Shown here piece by piece: positions 60,571 through 64,000 of a DNA stretch of 64,000 nt. A program made the position numbers and the translations under genes. Below the pieces are notes generated by a model. It had not been told where the DNA came from. It did not search any database and saw only the letters and a program-made list of their open reading frames with translations. The DNA comes from Blastomussa wellsi (taxonomy: Eukaryota; Cnidaria; Anthozoa; Scleractinia; Plerogyridae), in the NCBI GenBank assembly GCA_947652115.1, contig OX393562.1:28749289-28813288 (forward strand). The letters run 5' to 3'. The stretch's first letter is position 1. The number at the start of each line of letters is the position of its first letter.

Positions 60571-60894
60571 TTGCTTCGTTTTACATTCTTGCAGTAAAAG
60601 GTGCCACTGCCGCCGCAAAAAAATGGGAAATTATTAGAATTAGATTTAGGGCAATTTTCTCGCACATTCTCTTACACTATATCACTTAAATCACAAACAA
60701 CGTATGAGCCGCCTGTGACTTCGGGAATACTTAGGAATGTAAGTGAATCAGTTCATGAAGCAACATTAAAAATGCTTTTATTTTAAAAACTGTCAAGACA
60801 AGCTGTTTAGCGTGATTACAACGCATGCACGAAAATGCTCTGCAGTAAGACTTCAGCTATAAATAACGTCATTTATCCTATTTTTTATTTACAG

Positions 60895-61043
60895 TTAGCC
60901 TGTTCCAGGCGTTCGGTAAGTGAGAAACGGCGAGCGAAACAGAAAAAGGGAAGGGGGAATGTATCGTTCCCACCCCCCAATATCTTTCGCTCGCCGTTTT
61001 CCTTCGCGCCGTTCCCTGCTAATTGAATGCCTGGAACAGGCGA
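60895..61043. mobile_element. MITE with AGCCTGTTCCAGGC ends
   Basis: TTAGCCTGTTCCAGGCGTTC at the left pairs with GAATGCCTGGAACAGGCGAA at the right, and AACGGCGAGCGAAA pairs with TTTCGCTCGCCGTTTT. The termini are themselves palindromic (CCTGTTCCAGG / CCTGGAACAGG). Confidence 0.8.
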
Positions 61044-62050
61044 ATTTAGAGTTCATTGCAAGGTATCATCTTTTATTTTTCTAAATAGCTTTAAGTTAAA
61101 AGTTAACTGTCTGGAGTGATTAGCTGGGGGAAGCCCATACTTCCGGAGATTTAAAGAGAAAAGAAAAAAACTAAATTCCTAAAGGAAGAAAAAAATGATG
61201 ATTTGTTATATCACATTTCGGAAACAAAAATATGAGAACTTAAAAACGCGAGACTGAGATTTTCAAAGTTTCGATTCATTCTGACTCAGTTTATTTACTA
61301 ATCGAAGACGTTAGGAGGGCTCCCGGAGACTTTCAATATATCAAAATTCAAACATGGCAACGACGCTTTCTGTTTAAACTTCCATATTTGGTTGTGTTGT
61401 CCTTGTATCAAATCTCTTGTGTGATGAATTAACAGACAAAGGAAAAGAATATTTCAAAATTTATACCTGAAAGCCTCTGAGTCATGTCAGAATTTTGATA
61501 CATTGAACGTGGGCCATTACCTCTAACAGCAAAAGTGCGTTTTTAATCACCCCAAATCCCGATACTTAGACCATACTTACAGTACCCTTTATTTGTGAAA
61601 TATTCTATAGCACTTTACATACTTCATAGACTGCGAGCAGTCTCTTTCTTTTCCTAGTGTGTGACGAGCGCTAATTTGAATAATCTTAACTCAGTCCCTC
61701 GCGCTTAGGATTTCAGGAACAAAAACCGACTACTCGCAGTCTTCGCACTTCATAGGTGGCCCAAGATTATGGTAGCAAGTGCTTTTTTGAATTGTCTGTG
61801 AAATCCTTTGAATAAAACTCGATCGTCTCTATAACACATGCTGAACCAGTTTATCCGATGTCCCTGCACTTGAAGCGAATCTGTAGTCTTGCACAACAGG
61901 AAATGAAAGTTGTGACGGCCGGCAGCCAACGTAAGCAGGCTTCGAAAGGCAAAAAACCTCATCCAAAGCGAGACTGTTGAATATTGGTGATGCCTGAAGC
62001 CAGGACAACCAAAAGGACTGCCATTAAAACCTTGTCTGACATTTGTCTTT
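61044..62050. other. Non-coding; probable 3' UTR of the next minus-strand gene
   Basis: No coding region supported. On the minus strand AAATAAAGG near 61588 might act as a distant poly(A) signal. AGACTGCGAGCAGTCT near 61629 and CTACTCGCAGTCT near 61730 form a short repeated/inverted motif pair. Confidence 0.35.
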
Positions 62051-62248
62051 TCAAACTTCGCTGGCGTATTGTAAGTCGGCAGTTGTATCGTCTTGTGACG
62101 TTTTCTGTATAATCGACTCAGGCTGAGAGGGTTTTATCAGCACATACTCTTTGTCACCGCCAAGAAGGGGTGAAATGGCTTCTTCATAATCACCGCTTTC
62201 CTCGATCTTTGACGATTCATTTGGTGTCTCGTACGATTGAGGAGGAGG
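62051..62248 (-). CDS. Terminal exon of an unidentified gene, tyrosine-rich cytoplasmic-type tail
   Basis: After TTATTCGTGTAG the minus strand encodes 65 residues and a TGA, phase 0 if it starts at the first base. The sequence begins PPPQSYETPNESSKIEESGD, continues acidic and Ser/Pro-rich, and has five tyrosines in SYETP, DYEEA, EYVLIKP and LQYASEV contexts (four sites plus none hydrophobic). No membrane segment. Composition and tyrosine contexts suit the intracellular end of a signalling receptor with SH2-type docking sites. Its upstream exons are outside the window or hidden behind the LINE copies, so the gene cannot be named. It is not simply the missing start of the FN3 receptor, since it ends in its own stop codon. 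Confidence 0.55.
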   Translation of the reverse strand, partial: PPPQSYETPNESSKIEESGDYEEAISPLLGGDKEYVLIKPSQPESIIQKTSQDDTTADLQYASEV

Positions 62249-62899
62249 CTACACGAATAAAAAAAACATTGTTCTTTAGAAGTAATCTTCTAACTCGTTC
62301 TTATCCATAAGAAAAATATAGTCCTAACCTAAACCAAGGTCTCAAAGTTCTTATTTAATTCGACTAATGCAGTGTATATCGAGGGCCTAATTACATGAAT
62401 CATGTTTAGAGAAGAGCGACGTGAGAAATCACCAAATTGCACTTACTCTATGGAATATAGGCGAATCTTTGTTTACAATATTTTTGTCATTAGGATAAGG
62501 GCATCACTTTTTGATCGAGCTACAAAAATATCAGCTCTGAATACTGATTGCACATGGCTGACACGTTTAACTGTCCCGGCGAATTTGAGCCTTTTACACT
62601 TTATAACTTTTGTGTAACGCGGGTTTCAAAACTCAAAATCTTACAAAGAATGTACGGGCTCATTAGCGCTTTTGCCACCAAGAAACTTATCACTTGAAAG
62701 CAAATATCTCCTGCAGTATTACACCTAACTAGCTAAAAATTTCACCAATTACTAAGCTTGGCAAGCCATTTAGTGTTTGAATTCATATCTAGCATGATGC
62801 CTTATCTAAGCAAAGTCGTATGCAAATGAGGAAAATATAAACAATAACGTCAAAAAGATTCGTCTATAGCCGAATTATCCCCCCTCTCCAAAAAACAAA
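62249..62899. other. Intron or intergenic, no gene seen
   Basis: AT-rich DNA, probably the intron before the exon at 62051-62248. Nothing else supported. Confidence 0.4.
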
Positions 62900-63042
62900 C
62901 ATTTACAATAGATTTTATTTGTTTTAATGTAATGTAATTTGATTAGATTTCATTTGCGCTTTATAGTGTCCCCAATTAGTACGCCAGGGCTAGATACAGT
63001 TGACCCTCAAATAAAGTGTATTAATTATTATTATTATACGAT
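62900..63042 (+). mobile_element. SINE 3' end with short (ATT)n tail
   Basis: TTTGATTAGATTTCATTTGCG, AGTGTCCCCAATTAGTACG and CAAATAAAGTGTATTAATTATT match the 3' half of the SINE at 52206-52474, here 5'-truncated. Confidence 0.7.
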
Positions 63043-63378
63043 TCTCTCCAGTTTTGAGGTGTTCTACTGGGTTTAGTTAATTATGTCTCAGCCACTCCCC
63101 GCAGCTCAGAGACACAACACTTTCCGCAACAGGTGGGCAGTGCCAAGGATGGCCGACAACTGTACACTTCCCATGAATTCAGGTACACCTAGCATTCCAT
63201 AAAAGGCCTTAGCTCTTTTCGATATGCTTCCAAGAGCACCAATAACGATAGGTATTACTGTTGCTTCCAAGGCTCCATGAATCCTTCTGATCTCAAACGC
63301 TAGTTCCTGGTACTTTTCCACCTTCTCCTCCTCGGTCCTGATGATGTTCTGGTCGGCTGGCACAGCTATGTCAATAGG
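63043..63378 (-). pseudogene. LINE-like retroelement ORF C-terminus, copy 1
   Basis: The minus strand is open over about 90 residues: DIAVPADQNIIRTEEEKVEK, then YQELAFEIRRIHGALEATVI, then PIVIGALGS and on to LRKVLCL before a stop, followed by the CCCAGTAGAACACC 3' end. The EKVEKYQxLAxEI and VIPIVIGALG blocks are typical of the end of cnidarian reverse-transcriptase ORFs. Truncated at its 5' side by an (ATT)n tract. Confidence 0.75.
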
Positions 63379-63393
63379 TGTCCATTTGTGTGT

Positions 63394-63552
<159 letters not shown>

Positions 63553-63905
63553 CGATTCTCTCCAGTTTTGGGGTGCTCTACTGGGTATTGTTGATTATGT
63601 CTCAGCCACTCCCGCAGCTTAAAGACACAACACTTTCCGCAACAGGTGGACAGTTCCAAGGATGGCCGACAACTGTACACTTCCCATGAATTCAGGTACA
63701 CCTAGCATTCCATAAAAGGTCTTAGCTCAATTCGATATGCTTCCAAGAGCACAAAAACCTATAGGTATTACTGTTGCTCTTGAAGCTCCATGAAACCTTC
63801 TGTTTTCAAACGCTAGTTCCTGTTACGTTCCTGTTACTTTTCCTCCTCGGTCCTGATGATGTTCTGGTCGGCTGGCACAGCTATGTCAATAAGTGTCCAT
63901 TTCTG
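63553..63905 (-). pseudogene. LINE-like retroelement ORF C-terminus, copy 2 (frameshifted)
   Basis: Same sequence and orientation as copy 1, including PADQNIIRTEEEK and GVPEFMGSVQLSAILGT, but with an altered AAGTAACAGGAACGTAACAG stretch and other changes that bring stops into frame. Confidence 0.75.
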
Positions 63906-63907
63906 TG

Positions 63908-63909
<2 letters not shown>

Positions 63910-63961
<52 letters not shown>

Positions 63962-64000
63962 GTTATTATTATTATTATTACTATTACTATTACTATTACT
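63910..64000. repeat. (ATT)n microsatellite at window edge
   Basis: About 30 units, turning to (ATTACT)n at the last 20 bases; continues beyond the window. Confidence 0.9.

Noticed and set aside
61750..61962. Possible signal peptide exon for the FN3 receptor (minus strand, Met-Arg-Phe-Phe start)
   Set aside because: Weak hydrophobic core, no suitable donor in phase with exon 58061-58387, and the region is the likely 3' UTR of the gene ending at 62051.

Overview
The window looks like nuclear DNA of a cnidarian, most likely an anthozoan such as a stony coral. It is AT-rich, has low gene density, introns with GT/AG borders, abundant short inverted-repeat elements, tRNA-derived SINEs with (ATT)n tails, LINE fragments, and one gene with the minicollagen-type cysteine pattern that is typical of stinging-cell capsule proteins. 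There is no sign of operons or prokaryotic genes. A 200-base assembly gap lies at 58801-59000.

Layout. 1-6.4 kb is mostly non-coding. A small two-exon secreted peptide gene (+) lies at 6383-7467. A six-exon secreted protein gene (+) occupies 11318-15856; it joins a signal peptide, a Pro/Thr linker, a SEA-like domain split over three exons, and a last exon with two minicollagen-type cysteine-rich domains and a basic tail. Two intronless class A GPCR genes, both minus and paralogous, lie at 20520-21653 and 34407-35642. The DNA between and around them is rich in foldback elements, minisatellites and SINEs. From 58387 down to 46952 (-) runs a multi-exon type I membrane receptor with three FN3-like modules, one transmembrane helix and a short tail with an ITAM-like tyrosine pair; its first exon(s) are missing, possibly in the gap. 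The last coding exon (62051-62248, -) of a further minus-strand gene has a tyrosine-rich tail. The right edge holds two copies of a LINE-like 3' end separated by (ATT)n.

The main points of interest are (1) the SEA plus tandem minicollagen-domain protein, (2) the FN3 receptor whose terminal exon has been overrun by a SINE (ATT)n tail, so that it is predicted to end in 36 asparagines, beside a decayed duplicate of the same exon, and (3) two long foldback transposons that carry pieces of an integrase-type transposase. The genes are separate eukaryotic units; secreted peptide, GPCRs and receptor are all cell-surface or secreted functions, but nothing in the sequence shows that they act together.
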